Positions 1 through 8,766 of a stretch of 27,832 nt of DNA are shown piece by piece. Location: the NCBI RefSeq assembly GCF_002453355.1, contig NZ_DKGQ01000023.1:1-27832 (forward strand). Reading direction: 5' to 3'. The DNA comes from Psychrobacter sp. UBA6766 (GTDB lineage Bacteria; Pseudomonadota; Gammaproteobacteria; Pseudomonadales; Moraxellaceae). The translations under genes and the position numbers were made by a program. Positions within the stretch are counted from its first letter, which is position 1. Every line of letters begins with the position of its first letter. The notes under the pieces are model-generated. The model did not search any database, was not told the DNA's origin, and worked only from the letters and a program-made list of their open reading frames with translations.

Positions 1-29
1 TTACTTATCTAGGACAGCCCCTATTTTTT
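1..29. mobile_element. Possible insertion-sequence terminal repeat at left edge
   Basis: Read on the minus strand these bases give a GGGGCTGTCCTAGAT-like string, similar in style to short terminal repeats of IS5/IS982-like elements. It directly follows the stop codon of the FUSC gene. No transposase is visible because the window ends here, and the family assignment is from memory. This is a weak call. Confidence 0.2.
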
Positions 30-43
30 TATTTGTCTTTTAT

Positions 44-1279
44 TCATAAGTGCAAATCGGTTTCGCTGCCTTTATGCTCAATACGGCGCTGCTCGCGGCG
101 CTGATAGCGCAAACCAGAAGCTGCATACCATTGCGGCTTGGTAGTTTGTAGTAATTCACTGAGCCGCTGCAACTGTACCTGTAAGGTTTGGGTCAACCAA
201 AAATAGCCTTGCCATTCAAATGCTAAATTCTGCACGCTGGGATAATCAGAAACCACAATACGGGTAATCGGTCTGAATACTTCGTCGCTTGGGCTACGAA
301 GCACCGCTGCCATATGACGCATTGCTTGCGTTAACTCATGTTGATAATGAATCAGTAAAATGTGATTTTCATCGTCAATCTCAATGTTAGCCAAACGAGG
401 CGCTGCGGTTAATAGTAAGTCAATCGTACCAATGATATTACGATGGGCGCGCTGAATGGTCTCAATGGTATCTTTGTCTAGCCCCGTTTCACTTGATGTC
501 GCTGCAATATGCGGACGCACCGCAAGCAAGCGCTTATTGATTTCTTGTAAAGATTTAAGCAATGCTTTATCTACGGGAATATCAGGAATCGCATGATTGG
601 CAATGTAAATCACGTTCGAGGTGCGATTCACTTCAGTATATTTAAATGGCTTGGCAGTTAAGTTTTCAGCATCGATATGATGACCCACGCCCGCGTATAA
701 ATCACTACAAGCATCAAGGTTACTTGCCATCAAGAATCTGAACATCAAGGTAGATTTGAGCGGTAAAATCAGCGTTGCCGCGACTGCGACCGCTGCGCCG
801 ATGAGGATATTAAAAGCACGATAAAGACCATCTTGAGCAATACTATTGTGGGCGGGGCTTGAGACGATCATCAGCATAGTAATACCTGTGAGCAGACCTA
901 TATAGCCAAGCTGCTTGACCGCCACATAACCAATCAAGCCACTAATTATGCCAATTAGCCCGTAGTATAGCCACAGCCAGCCGCCGATATCTTGAATCAA
1001 CCATACAAAACTCAGCCCGACCACCACGCCGAGCAAAGTTCCAAGTATGCGCTCTTTGGCCTTGGTATAAATCGCCCCTTGGTATTGCAACAATCCTAAT
1101 ATCACAAATACCGTAATCGTCGTCCATTCTCCATGGGGCAAATGTGTGAGCCTATTGAGCAACAAAGCCACCAGAACTGCCACGCCCAAACGTATGGCAT
1201 GCAAAACATCCGCATGCTGATAGCGAGCATAAGGCTCTATCACCGGTGCAGTAAATCGTTGTAAAAAAGTCGGCTTCAC
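44..1279 (-). CDS. FUSC-family inner-membrane protein
   Basis: A 411-residue integral membrane protein of the FUSC (fusaric acid resistance protein-like) family. The N-terminal half carries about six hydrophobic segments (near residues 26-44, 52-70, 78-95, 101-121, 124-141 and 153-173), followed by a soluble, mostly helical C-terminal half. This is the usual arrangement of half-size FUSC/YccS-like proteins. Relatives are linked to export of aromatic acids or other toxic compounds, but the substrate cannot be told from sequence. The start is a GTG at 1277-1279 with only a weak AGAG-type ribosome site, so the exact N-terminus is uncertain. Its upstream neighbour is a decayed gene, and it is probably transcribed alone. 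Family assignment is fairly secure; function is not. Confidence 0.75.
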   Translation of the reverse strand: MKPTFLQRFTAPVIEPYARYQHADVLHAIRLGVAVLVALLLNRLTHLPHGEWTTITVFVILGLLQYQGAIYTKAKERILGTLLGVVVGLSFVWLIQDIGGWLWLYYGLIGIISGLIGYVAVKQLGYIGLLTGITMLMIVSSPAHNSIAQDGLYRAFNILIGAAVAVAATLILPLKSTLMFRFLMASNLDACSDLYAGVGHHIDAENLTAKPFKYTEVNRTSNVIYIANHAIPDIPVDKALLKSLQEINKRLLAVRPHIAATSSETGLDKDTIETIQRAHRNIIGTIDLLLTAAPRLANIEIDDENHILLIHYQHELTQAMRHMAAVLRSPSDEVFRPITRIVVSDYPSVQNLAFEWQGYFWLTQTLQVQLQRLSELLQTTKPQWYAASGLRYQRREQRRIEHKGSETDLHL

Positions 1280-1338
1280 GCAGGACGTCTCTTATTATTG
1301 ATAAGTAATTAAAAATTGGTTGAATAGTAATTGCTAGC

Positions 1339-1692
1339 TTAACCATTCATACAGCAATTATCAAAAAAATAACGCCTTTTCTCTATTAAAAGAGAAAGGA
1401 CGTTAAAGATCAAAACATGATAGCAAATAACAAGAAAAAGTATTCTCAGAGTGTGGTTGGCTTCTCTAAGCGAAACTCCCAAGGTCGCAACGTTTGCTGC
1501 TTTGGGCTTCACCAAATAGAACTTACGCGCATAATGCTCAAAGTCCGCTAAGATAGTCTGCCCCCATGCACTGCTTATTTTATCGACATGGGTTTCAATC
1601 ACTTGTTGTAAATAAATATGATGACCTTCCATTTGCTCACTTGAGATATGGTTTAGGTCAATCAGCTCATGATTACAGCGATCAAAAAAGTC
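1339..1692 (-). pseudogene. gltB: Remnant of glutamate synthase large subunit (GltB C-terminus)
   Basis: An open frame without a good start. Reading minus from about 1692 it gives F-D-R-C-N-H-E-L-I-D-L, then further on I-L-A-D-F and K-F-Y-L-V-K-P-K-A. These match the end of the GltB C-terminal domain, typically RCN.E.VDL ... ILxxW ... KFxKVxPxxY. After about 1480 the likeness stops and the frame runs on into unrelated residues to a stop at 1339. The first ATG (1632) lies inside the homologous stretch. The other roughly 1,400 residues of GltB, and all of gltD, are missing. In related Moraxellaceae I recall gltBD lying downstream of aroB and the SPOR gene, exactly this position and strand, so this is probably what a deletion left behind. 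Recognition is by eye from a short C-terminal stretch. Confidence 0.55.
1363..1404 (-). terminator. Rho-independent terminator after the gltB remnant
   Basis: A 14-bp stem with one mismatch and one G-T pair (arms 1371-1384 and 1391-1404, 6-nt loop) is followed on the minus strand by seven Ts. It was probably the terminator of the former gltB(D) operon and now lies inside the end of the remnant reading frame. Confidence 0.6.
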
Positions 1693-1721
1693 TATGACAT
1701 AAAATATGGCATAGACTTTTT
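1685..1721 (-). terminator. Terminator-like hairpin downstream of the SPOR gene
   Basis: Perfect 12-bp inverted repeat (1685-1696 with 1710-1721) with a 13-nt loop and A/T ends, 39 nt past the stop of the SPOR protein gene. The stem is A/T-bounded on both sides, so it could work in either direction. It also marks the edge of the gltB relic. Confidence 0.6.
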
Positions 1722-1759
1722 ATAAAATGAAATAATCAGTAATGAAACACTCAGTAAAA

Positions 1760-2926
1760 TTAATTGCTTTTTTCTTCAATTAACTCTCTTATGCTGTCAC
1801 TGTTATTTTTTGAAGCGTTGTTTTTTGAAGTGTTGTTATTAGCACTGGCATTAGCGTTAGCATTTTTACCAGCAGCATTGGCATTCTTATTAGCGGCGTT
1901 ATTGGTATTGTTAGTACTATTAGCATTCCCACTTGGTGGTTTAGGCGCTTCGACCACGGGCGGTTTTTTCGGCGCATTATTATTGCCTGAACCATTATTT
2001 GTTGAGTTGCCAGTGGTTGTCGATTTTTTATTATCTGCTTCAGGTTTGCGGTTCGTATCTGTAGAGGATTGTGTGGTCGTTGTTTGGCCTTCGATGTCGA
2101 CCGTACGTTCTTCGTTGACAGTCAAGGTATCGGAGGTATCAGCTGATTGGCGGATGCTTTCAGCCGCGCTACTGCTACCCTGACCACCACGATTGGCGTT
2201 ATTGCTTACTGCTTGCTCATCGGCACTATCGTTAGTAGCTATTTTCTGACGCACTGGCACCTCGCGCTTGGTTGGGCGCAAGTTTACAGAGCGCGTGCGC
2301 TTAGTGCTCAAATCTTTAACCGGGTCAGGACGTTCATAATTGTCGATAATACTGACGTAACGATTAATCTCTTCAGGTAAGACTCGCACATTCGCCGGCA
2401 GCTTAAAGTCTATCAACTTGGCCGCGCCGACAGCTTCTTGTGGACTGCTCATCAGACCATAAGTCAGCATATAACGCACCTGATCGTTTTCATCAAGGTA
2501 GCGGAAATAAGCGAACTTCGCGCGGTCTTCACGGCTTTCTAAATAGCTGACAATCACATCATTTTCAGCGACATTCATCACCTGCACGGTCCACTTGCCC
2601 TTATTAGCGAGCAGATAACGCTTATCTTTGAACTCATCAGGATAGCTGCGTAAATCTTTCACCGTGGCATCGAAACTAATCGGCTGAACATCGGTATCAA
2701 GCTCATGCAAAGATTCAATCTTTAGCGGTTGCTCAAGCTCAGCGGTCGAGGCTTGCGGTGCTGATATTGGCTCATTTTCAATCTTTGCGCCCATTGCTGG
2801 CGTTTGGCTAAACATCCAAACCAAGGCGGTAAACACGCCCAATAGCAGGGTTGCTATCAGCCAAATCAGTGCTTGACGGCGATATTTCTGCCCAGCTGTG
2901 CGAGTCGTCGAGCGTGATGCTGCCAT
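1760..2926 (-). CDS. DamX-like SPOR-type membrane protein with Asn-rich tail
   Basis: A 388-residue, probably bitopic inner-membrane protein. It has a short basic cytoplasmic N-terminus, one membrane segment (about residues 19-39), a periplasmic linker, a compact region at about 105-195 that resembles a SPOR peptidoglycan-binding fold (K-W-T-V-Q-V start, tyrosine-rich middle), and then a long disordered tail. From about residue 280 the tail is almost only N, A, T, S, K and G. SPOR proteins bind denuded glycan at the septum, and the place after aroK-aroB is where damX sits in enterobacteria. Unlike DamX, the SPOR-like region is central rather than C-terminal. ATG start with AAGGAT six bases upstream. 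The SPOR reading is an inference from position and fold pattern. Confidence 0.55.
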   Translation of the reverse strand: MAASRSTTRTAGQKYRRQALIWLIATLLLGVFTALVWMFSQTPAMGAKIENEPISAPQASTAELEQPLKIESLHELDTDVQPISFDATVKDLRSYPDEFKDKRYLLANKGKWTVQVMNVAENDVIVSYLESREDRAKFAYFRYLDENDQVRYMLTYGLMSSPQEAVGAAKLIDFKLPANVRVLPEEINRYVSIIDNYERPDPVKDLSTKRTRSVNLRPTKREVPVRQKIATNDSADEQAVSNNANRGGQGSSSAAESIRQSADTSDTLTVNEERTVDIEGQTTTTQSSTDTNRKPEADNKKSTTTGNSTNNGSGNNNAPKKPPVVEAPKPPSGNANSTNNTNNAANKNANAAGKNANANASANNNTSKNNASKNNSDSIRELIEEKSN

Positions 2927-3119
2927 GGAGAGATCCTTGGAAAAAGGTACTTATAAAAAGAGTTTTATATAATAATGGTCTTAAAAAAATAATGCTAAAG
3001 ATTGTTGAAATATATCGTAGCTAAAAAACAGTTAAAATAGCTATGTTAAGTGCCTAATGGTTATTTGTTTGGTGATAACTTAAGCACAACTCACCTATTA
3101 ACGACTTAATGAGCTTGTA

Positions 3120-4283
3120 TTATTGATGCTGCGACAAAACCTCGGTCAAAAGCTTGGCATCAAAATCATTGGTCAAGACCGCCTTACCCAATGATTTTAA
3201 CAAAATAAGGCGGATTTGTCCGTGTTTGACTTTTTTATCATGACCCATCAAACCTAAAGCCGTCTCTGCGGCAATAGGTGGCGGAACGATTGGCAAATTG
3301 GCCAAAACCAACACACGTTTAATACGCTCAACGTCATCTATCGTTAACCAACCGATTTTTTGCGACAGCTCGGCAGCTTGTACCATACCAGCAGCGACTG
3401 CTTCGCCGTGCAGCCAGTTACCATAACCCTGATGCGTCTCAATTACATGACCAAAGGTATGCCCAAAGTTTAATAAGGCGCGTACCCCAGACTCTCTTTC
3501 GTCTTGCGCGACGATATCGGCTTTATACTGGCAGCAGCGCTTCACCGCCTCGCCAAGTACCGCTAAATCTAACGCCATCATTGCTGGTAAATTTTGTTCA
3601 AGCCACGTCAAAAAATTCTCATCCATAATCAGCGCATACTTAATGACTTCCGCCAATCCTGCTGATAGCTCACGCGCAGGCAAGGTTTTTAGCGTGCTCA
3701 TATCGGCAAGCACCATTTGCGGCTGCCAAAATGCCCCAATCATGTTTTTACCTTGAGGATGATTGATGCCGGTCTTACCGCCAACGCTTGAATCTACTTG
3801 TGACAACAGAGTCGTTGGAATTTGAATAAAATTGACCCCGCGCATAAAACTAGCAGCAGCAAAGCCTGTCATGTCGCCAACCACACCACCGCCAAGTGCA
3901 ACAAGAGTCACATCACGGTTAAAATGCTCAGCCATGAGCGCATCATAAATTTGGTTGATACTTGTTTGATTTTTATATTGCTCACCATCTGGCAGCATAC
4001 AAACCTTGACGGTAAACTGCGTTTCAAGTGATTCCTGTAAAGTGTTTAAATATAAAGGCGCAACCGTGTCATTGGTGACGATAAGGACCTGACGACCGGT
4101 AATATAAGGCGCGATTTGACTGGCTATGCTGCTTTTTATGGCATCATTTTCGGTGCTGTTATCAGTATTATTTCCAGCAACGTTTTCAAAGCTGCTTACA
4201 TTGCTATCTTCAGTGATAATAATAGGATAATCATGACTCTGCGTCTGAACTGTTAAGGTGGCATGAAACAGTGGCGTTGCCAT
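3120..4283 (-). CDS. aroB: 3-dehydroquinate synthase
   Basis: Second step of the shikimate pathway: NAD+- and divalent-metal-dependent conversion of DAHP to 3-dehydroquinate in the cytosol. The NAD-binding GGGVVGD lies at residues 131-137, GGKTG about 30 residues later. The three metal ligands fit E212 (in GLAEVIKY), H275 (in FGHTFGH) and H292 (in LHGEAV), with the same 63/17 spacing as E. coli AroB. I chose the ATG at 4283 (387 residues) because AAGGAG sits six bases upstream; a longer reading from 4337 has no such support. An insert of about 25 residues, rich in N, S, T and acidic residues (about 23-50), lies in the N-terminal Rossmann part and is absent from typical 360-residue enzymes. 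It is preceded by aroK with an 87-nt gap, so the two are probably one operon. Confidence 0.95.
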   Translation of the reverse strand: MATPLFHATLTVQTQSHDYPIIITEDSNVSSFENVAGNNTDNSTENDAIKSSIASQIAPYITGRQVLIVTNDTVAPLYLNTLQESLETQFTVKVCMLPDGEQYKNQTSINQIYDALMAEHFNRDVTLVALGGGVVGDMTGFAAASFMRGVNFIQIPTTLLSQVDSSVGGKTGINHPQGKNMIGAFWQPQMVLADMSTLKTLPARELSAGLAEVIKYALIMDENFLTWLEQNLPAMMALDLAVLGEAVKRCCQYKADIVAQDERESGVRALLNFGHTFGHVIETHQGYGNWLHGEAVAAGMVQAAELSQKIGWLTIDDVERIKRVLVLANLPIVPPPIAAETALGLMGHDKKVKHGQIRLILLKSLGKAVLTNDFDAKLLTEVLSQHQ

Positions 4284-4370
4284 GAAAATCTCCTTAATTA
4301 AGAGGATTGAGTTAAAATTAGCGGATTTATCTAACAAGCTTTTTCTAATTTATGTTATAGATGCATTTTA

Positions 4371-4934
4371 TTATTCATCTTCTTTATGCGTTGAAGTCAT
4401 AGAAGATGAGCCGCAAAATGCTTCGAGTTGCTGCAATAACTGATTGACCATATGGCGAGGATAAGTATGTCCAGTCGGCATGATGATATGCGCTACTTGG
4501 CGATACAAAGGATCGCGGGCGCTATACAAATCTTGCAATATTTTTCTAGGATTTGGCTGTTGTAATAATGGTCGTGACTTATCTTTGGCCGTACGCGCCA
4601 TTTGTACGTCTACTGGTGCATTAAGATAGACAACGATACCGCGCTCGCGAAGAAATGCTCGGTTTTCAGCGGCCATCACCGCACCGCCGCCTGTTGCTAA
4701 GACAATCTGTGATTGCTGCGTCAGCTCATCAATGGCGCGTGTCTCGCGCTCGCGAAAGCCCGCTTCGCCTTCTTTAGCAAATATCCAAGCAATATCTGCG
4801 CCGGTTTGCGATTCAATATACCAATCACTGTCTACAAACGAGCGTCCCAACTGCTTAGCAAGCAACCTGCCAATGGTAGTCTTCCCCGCTCCCATCGGCC
4901 CTACTAGAAATACCGACGGTAATTCCTCAACCAT
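4371..4934 (-). CDS. aroK: Shikimate kinase
   Basis: ATP-dependent phosphorylation of shikimate to shikimate 3-phosphate, fifth step of chorismate synthesis. About 187 residues. It has the P-loop GPMGAGKTT near the N-terminus, the shikimate-binding D-S-D and F-R-E-R-E motifs, the Walker-B-like LATGGG, and the lid region with R-P-L-L. The start is ambiguous: an ATG at 4932-4934 gives MVEELPS, while an in-frame GTG at 4941-4943 adds three residues. Neither has a strong ribosome site; the ATG has a GAG eight bases upstream. It lies 155 nt beyond pilQ, past a strong terminator, so transcription probably starts anew here. aroB follows on the same strand. Confidence 0.93.
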   Translation of the reverse strand: MVEELPSVFLVGPMGAGKTTIGRLLAKQLGRSFVDSDWYIESQTGADIAWIFAKEGEAGFRERETRAIDELTQQSQIVLATGGGAVMAAENRAFLRERGIVVYLNAPVDVQMARTAKDKSRPLLQQPNPRKILQDLYSARDPLYRQVAHIIMPTGHTYPRHMVNQLLQQLEAFCGSSSMTSTHKEDE

Positions 4935-5043
4935 AATACGCACTCAGCTAAATTAGGTATGATACAACGTCATAGATATTCTGGCTAGTAACGTGTATTG
5001 ATTATTGTCAGTAAAATTTAGTGAAGCACAAAAATTATCCATA

Positions 5044-5073
5044 AAAAAAGCAAGCGTTGCTGCTTGCTTTTTT
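5044..5073 (-). terminator. Terminator of the pilMNOPQ operon
   Basis: Perfect 12-bp stem (5044-5055 with 5062-5073; core GCAAGC/GCTTGC) with a 6-nt loop, flanked by an A run on one side and a T run on the other. It lies 26 nt past the pilQ stop and can terminate in either direction. It separates the pil genes from aroKB. Confidence 0.85.
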
Positions 5074-5098
5074 CTATTATGAAATGATTAAACCTGGA

Positions 5099-7474
5099 TT
5101 AATTTAGACGACTGGTGCCATCATTAATCAATTTTGGCGTGACAAAGATCAATAACTCTTCTTTAGAGTTATTACGTACGTCCTTACGGAAGGCACGACC
5201 TACATAAGGCAGATCCCCTAAGAAAGGAACTTTATCGACCCCATTGCTTTTACGATTCTTAAAGACCCCGCCCAATACAACCGTTTGTCCATCTTCAACA
5301 ATGACGTTGGTTGAAATAGAATCTTCAGCAATCGCGACCTGATTGTTAATAATGGTCGGTGTGCCATTAGTGATGAGCAGTTGCAAACCAATTTTACCGT
5401 CTGGGGTAATGTTTGGCGTGGCTTCCAAGCTCAATGCTGCTTCTTTAAAACTGGTAGTGGTTGCGCCACTGGCCGAGGCTTCTTGATAAGGAATTTGCGT
5501 ACCAGAAGACACTTTTGCCGTCTGTTTATCCGCTGTCAAAATCTTTGGCGTTGAAATCACTTCACCGCGGTTATCTGCTTGTAGGGCTGATAACTCAAGA
5601 TCAAGCATTACATCTGACATGCTGAGCAGTCCAAAAGCAATCCTACCGGCTGGGTTAGCAACACCTAAGTCAACGTTTAAGTTATCAGGACGGCTGATAT
5701 CATACTTAGGATAAGAAACGGTTTGACCATTGACGGTCGTTGTTTCTACATCAAAGTCTTTTAAGTCCCATAGCGTCTGGTTACTACCACCGACCAACAA
5801 GTTACGGTTATTGGCAGCGCCGTTTGACAGGATACCCCAACGCACACCTATCTCTTTACTAAAGCTATCAGTAGCACTGACGATCCGCGCCTCAATCATT
5901 ACTTGACGGACTGGAATATCGATTTTACCAATCAGCTTATGAATATTTTCAATACTTTCAGCCACGTCTTTAACAATCAACGTATTAGTACGCTCATCAA
6001 CCGTTACCGTACCACGATTGGACAATAAGGTATTGTTATCAGCAGAGTTTGCGTTGCCAGTACCGCTGCCACCAGATGAGCCGCTACCTTGTGAGATAAG
6101 GGTCAAGACATCTGGTGCTTTGGCGTAGCTTAAACGAATATATTCAGTACGTAGCGGTGCATAAGACTCGACCGCTTGCTGAGCTGCAAGCTCACGGGCT
6201 TCCTGCTCGGCAAGCTCGGTAGCAGGCGCCACCAAAATCACGTTACCATTTTCACGTTTGCCAAGATTTTTACTTTTTAGAATAATATCTAATGCTTGAT
6301 CCCAAGGCACATTAATCAGGCGCAAGGTGATATTACCAGCGACTGAGTCACTAGCAACGATATTCATATCGGTAAATTGCGCTAAGATATCTAATACACT
6401 ACGAATTTCGACGTCTTGGAACTCCATCGATAGCGCTTCGCCGCTATACACTCTTTCTTCAAGCGTTGGCTCACGAAGTAGCGCAGGTTTTTTGATATTA
6501 ATAGTTAACTGATTTCCTGACTGGTAAGCTTGATACTCAAAATCTTCTTTGGCGTTAATAGTAATCACGCCATTTTGACTTTGGTTTTTCGTATCAATAC
6601 TATCAACCAGACCACTATTCACATTCAATCGGCGTAGCAAATTTCTCGGCACAGTGCTGCCCGTTAAGCGAACAACCAACTTATTACCTTGGCGCTGAAC
6701 ATCAACTGGGATGGCTTCGTTGGCAAGTGCGATACTAACATTACCACCGCCGTCATTACCTTTGGTAAAATTAACCGCCGTTAAACCATCATAACTATAC
6801 TGCTTACTCACTTGTGAAGCCGCAAGCTGAGGGCTTAACAAAGGATTGACGCGAACCACCATAGTATCGGCAGGTGCTTGGGTTCCAGCTGCTTGAGCTT
6901 TAGGCGCTTGGGTTTTCACTACTTTTGTTTTAATCGGCGTAACTGCTACGCTACTGCTTTCAACGATCGGCGTCACAACAGCAGTAGTCTTGATAGCTGC
7001 ATTACCATTAAGCACGTCTTGCACAGGGTCATTAGTAATCACTGGACGACTAGGATCGCTAATCGTCAGCAATAAATTATTGCCTTCAATAGCCGTAGTG
7101 TAATTGCCTGCTTGTTTGAGACCGACGATCAGACGTGTGGTGTTGTCGCTATTTAGGGTCGTGACATCATTGATCATACCGACGTTATATTCACTAAAGC
7201 GACTAGCGAGCCCATTTTGTACTTGTTCAAAATCTAATACCAAACGGCTCGGATTATCAAGCTGATAGGCAGCAGGTAATACTGGCTTGCCAGCAAAACC
7301 TAAGCGCATTTGGGTAACGGCTGGTGCCGTCTGTACCACAGAGACGTTGTTGATACGCTGCTCAGCATGAGCACTACTACTTATTGCTACCATACTCATT
7401 GCCAATGCAGAGATGGCAAAAGTAGAAGATACGCGGTTGCTCATCATCATTACCTTGTTATTGCGTACTGTCAT
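5099..7474 (-). CDS. pilQ: Type IV pilus secretin PilQ
   Basis: Outer-membrane multimeric pore through which type IV pili leave the cell. 791 residues. An extended signal peptide ends near AHA|E (residue 37). Two AMIN-type beta domains follow (about 40-135 and 230-330; peptidoglycan binding in the family), then a secretin/TonB short N-terminal domain (about 355-405), N-domain repeats, a Gly/Ser/Asn-rich linker (around 470-485) and the C-terminal secretin domain. The domain ends with the signature VPFLGDLPYVGRAF and the LLIFVTPKLI strand. ATG at 7474 with GAGGA seven bases upstream. It is last gene of the operon, 27 nt after pilP. Length and order of domains are normal for Moraxellaceae and Pseudomonas PilQ. 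Confidence 0.96.
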   Translation of the reverse strand: MTVRNNKVMMMSNRVSSTFAISALAMSMVAISSSAHAEQRINNVSVVQTAPAVTQMRLGFAGKPVLPAAYQLDNPSRLVLDFEQVQNGLASRFSEYNVGMINDVTTLNSDNTTRLIVGLKQAGNYTTAIEGNNLLLTISDPSRPVITNDPVQDVLNGNAAIKTTAVVTPIVESSSVAVTPIKTKVVKTQAPKAQAAGTQAPADTMVVRVNPLLSPQLAASQVSKQYSYDGLTAVNFTKGNDGGGNVSIALANEAIPVDVQRQGNKLVVRLTGSTVPRNLLRRLNVNSGLVDSIDTKNQSQNGVITINAKEDFEYQAYQSGNQLTINIKKPALLREPTLEERVYSGEALSMEFQDVEIRSVLDILAQFTDMNIVASDSVAGNITLRLINVPWDQALDIILKSKNLGKRENGNVILVAPATELAEQEARELAAQQAVESYAPLRTEYIRLSYAKAPDVLTLISQGSGSSGGSGTGNANSADNNTLLSNRGTVTVDERTNTLIVKDVAESIENIHKLIGKIDIPVRQVMIEARIVSATDSFSKEIGVRWGILSNGAANNRNLLVGGSNQTLWDLKDFDVETTTVNGQTVSYPKYDISRPDNLNVDLGVANPAGRIAFGLLSMSDVMLDLELSALQADNRGEVISTPKILTADKQTAKVSSGTQIPYQEASASGATTTSFKEAALSLEATPNITPDGKIGLQLLITNGTPTIINNQVAIAEDSISTNVIVEDGQTVVLGGVFKNRKSNGVDKVPFLGDLPYVGRAFRKDVRNNSKEELLIFVTPKLINDGTSRLN

Positions 7475-7501
7475 TATGTATTCCTCAAAAAATCTGCCGA
7501 C

Positions 7502-8035
7502 TTAGCTTATAGGGGAGACCAGCGACTGGGGTTTTTCTACAAACCCAGCGCGGCTGTCTGGCACAATTTCGATCAAGTTAATCTGGGTCGGCGTGATTTC
7601 AACAATACGGCCGTCATTTAAGCCAAGATAATTACCGACTCTCACGCTCGCAACCGAACCATCAGGACGCTGCACTAAACCATATTGCTGACCTTCAGGA
7701 GAAATAACGATACCGCGAAAGACGAGTTGCGAGAGCTCATATTGTTCAAGTGGTTCTTTCACTCGGGTTATGTCTGGACGCACACCATCGATAGAGGTCG
7801 CAGGGCCTTGTACATTCACTAAACTCGGTGGCAAAAATGGGCTACGCTGCGCACTAGCACTATAAACAAAATCTTCCACGAGTTCAGCTTTGGGCGGCGG
7901 TTCAATCGGCTGCGCGGGCTGGTTACGAATATCAGCCATCGCCTGCTCCGCCATACCAATACGGTCAGTACAACCCGTCATTAACAAAACAGTGGCGCTT
8001 AAAATCAGCAGCATAGGCAGATTTTTGTTATTCAT
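7502..8035 (-). CDS. pilP: Type IV pilus lipoprotein PilP
   Basis: Periplasmic lipoprotein that links the PilN/PilO inner-membrane complex to the PilQ secretin. 177 residues. A lipoprotein signal with lipobox L-M-T-G-C gives acylated Cys22. A flexible Pro-rich linker (P-A-Q-P-I-E-P-P-P) is followed by R-S-P-F and the compact beta domain (about 95-170) that binds PilQ in the family. The start codon overlaps the pilO stop by one base (TAATG), pointing to coupled translation. No anomalies seen. Confidence 0.95.
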   Translation of the reverse strand: MNNKNLPMLLILSATVLLMTGCTDRIGMAEQAMADIRNQPAQPIEPPPKAELVEDFVYSASAQRSPFLPPSLVNVQGPATSIDGVRPDITRVKEPLEQYELSQLVFRGIVISPEGQQYGLVQRPDGSVASVRVGNYLGLNDGRIVEITPTQINLIEIVPDSRAGFVEKPQSLVSPIS

Positions 8036-8766
8036 TAGTTGCCTCCTGCAGCATCAGTAGTAGCGGCATCCGTCGCGGCGGCTTCATCACCTTCAGGAGC
8101 AGCTTCTTTTGAGCGATACGTTTTGGTTTGTAGCACCAAGTTGAGCTCCGGCAACACATCCAAGGTTGGCTGCGGGTTACTGACCTCAAAATCATGCATC
8201 GTAATGATACGCGGCAAAGCAGCAAGACCACTGATAAAGCTACCAAACTGATGATATTCCCCCAAGGCGGCGATACGAATAGGCTGCTCAATAAAGAACT
8301 CATTTTCAATCTCAGGCTCTACCGAAATATCTTGGAAGCGAATATTACTGCCAACCCCTGTCATATTGATGCCTTCGACCAACTCTGATACGCGAGTGTC
8401 TTTTGGTAGCTGGTCGAGTAAAGTGTTAAACTCCGATTCCATCTGAATCACTTGCGCTTGATAAGCTTTTAAATGACGCGCGCGCGATTCTTTTTCACGG
8501 TAACTATCAAGTAAGGTTTGCTGCTGACTTTCGGCAGCATTAATCTCATCAATTTTACTGCTAATTGGTAGCGCCCATGATAACGCAGCGATCAAAGCAA
8601 TAATAAATCCAATCACTGTGGCTTTGACAGGAAGCGGCCAACTACCATAGTTCTCACTGTCTAATGACTCAAAACTACGGCGAAACTCATTCAAATCAAA
8701 CTGTTTTTTCGTACTCACAGCAGTTTTTTTGGTTTTAACGAGGCGTTTTTTACGGGTCAGTTTCAT
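8035..8766 (-). CDS. pilO: Type IV pilus inner-membrane platform protein PilO
   Basis: Partner of PilN in the inner-membrane alignment complex. 243 residues. A Lys-rich cytoplasmic N-terminus, one membrane segment (about 48-66), a periplasmic coiled coil (about 70-118, rich in E, Q, K, R) and a ferredoxin-like beta-alpha domain. The last ~20 residues are an Ala/Thr/Asp-rich tail that looks disordered and exceeds the usual family length of around 205-215. The start overlaps the pilN stop by four bases (ATGA). Confidence 0.95.
   Translation of the reverse strand: MKLTRKKRLVKTKKTAVSTKKQFDLNEFRRSFESLDSENYGSWPLPVKATVIGFIIALIAALSWALPISSKIDEINAAESQQQTLLDSYREKESRARHLKAYQAQVIQMESEFNTLLDQLPKDTRVSELVEGINMTGVGSNIRFQDISVEPEIENEFFIEQPIRIAALGEYHQFGSFISGLAALPRIITMHDFEVSNPQPTLDVLPELNLVLQTKTYRSKEAAPEGDEAAATDAATTDAAGGN

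Noticed and set aside
1764..2183. 139-codon plus-strand open frame opposite the SPOR gene tail
   Set aside because: It is the antisense of the low-complexity Asn/Ala tract, giving an artificial Leu/Ala/Val-rich protein; no ribosome site or promoter seen.
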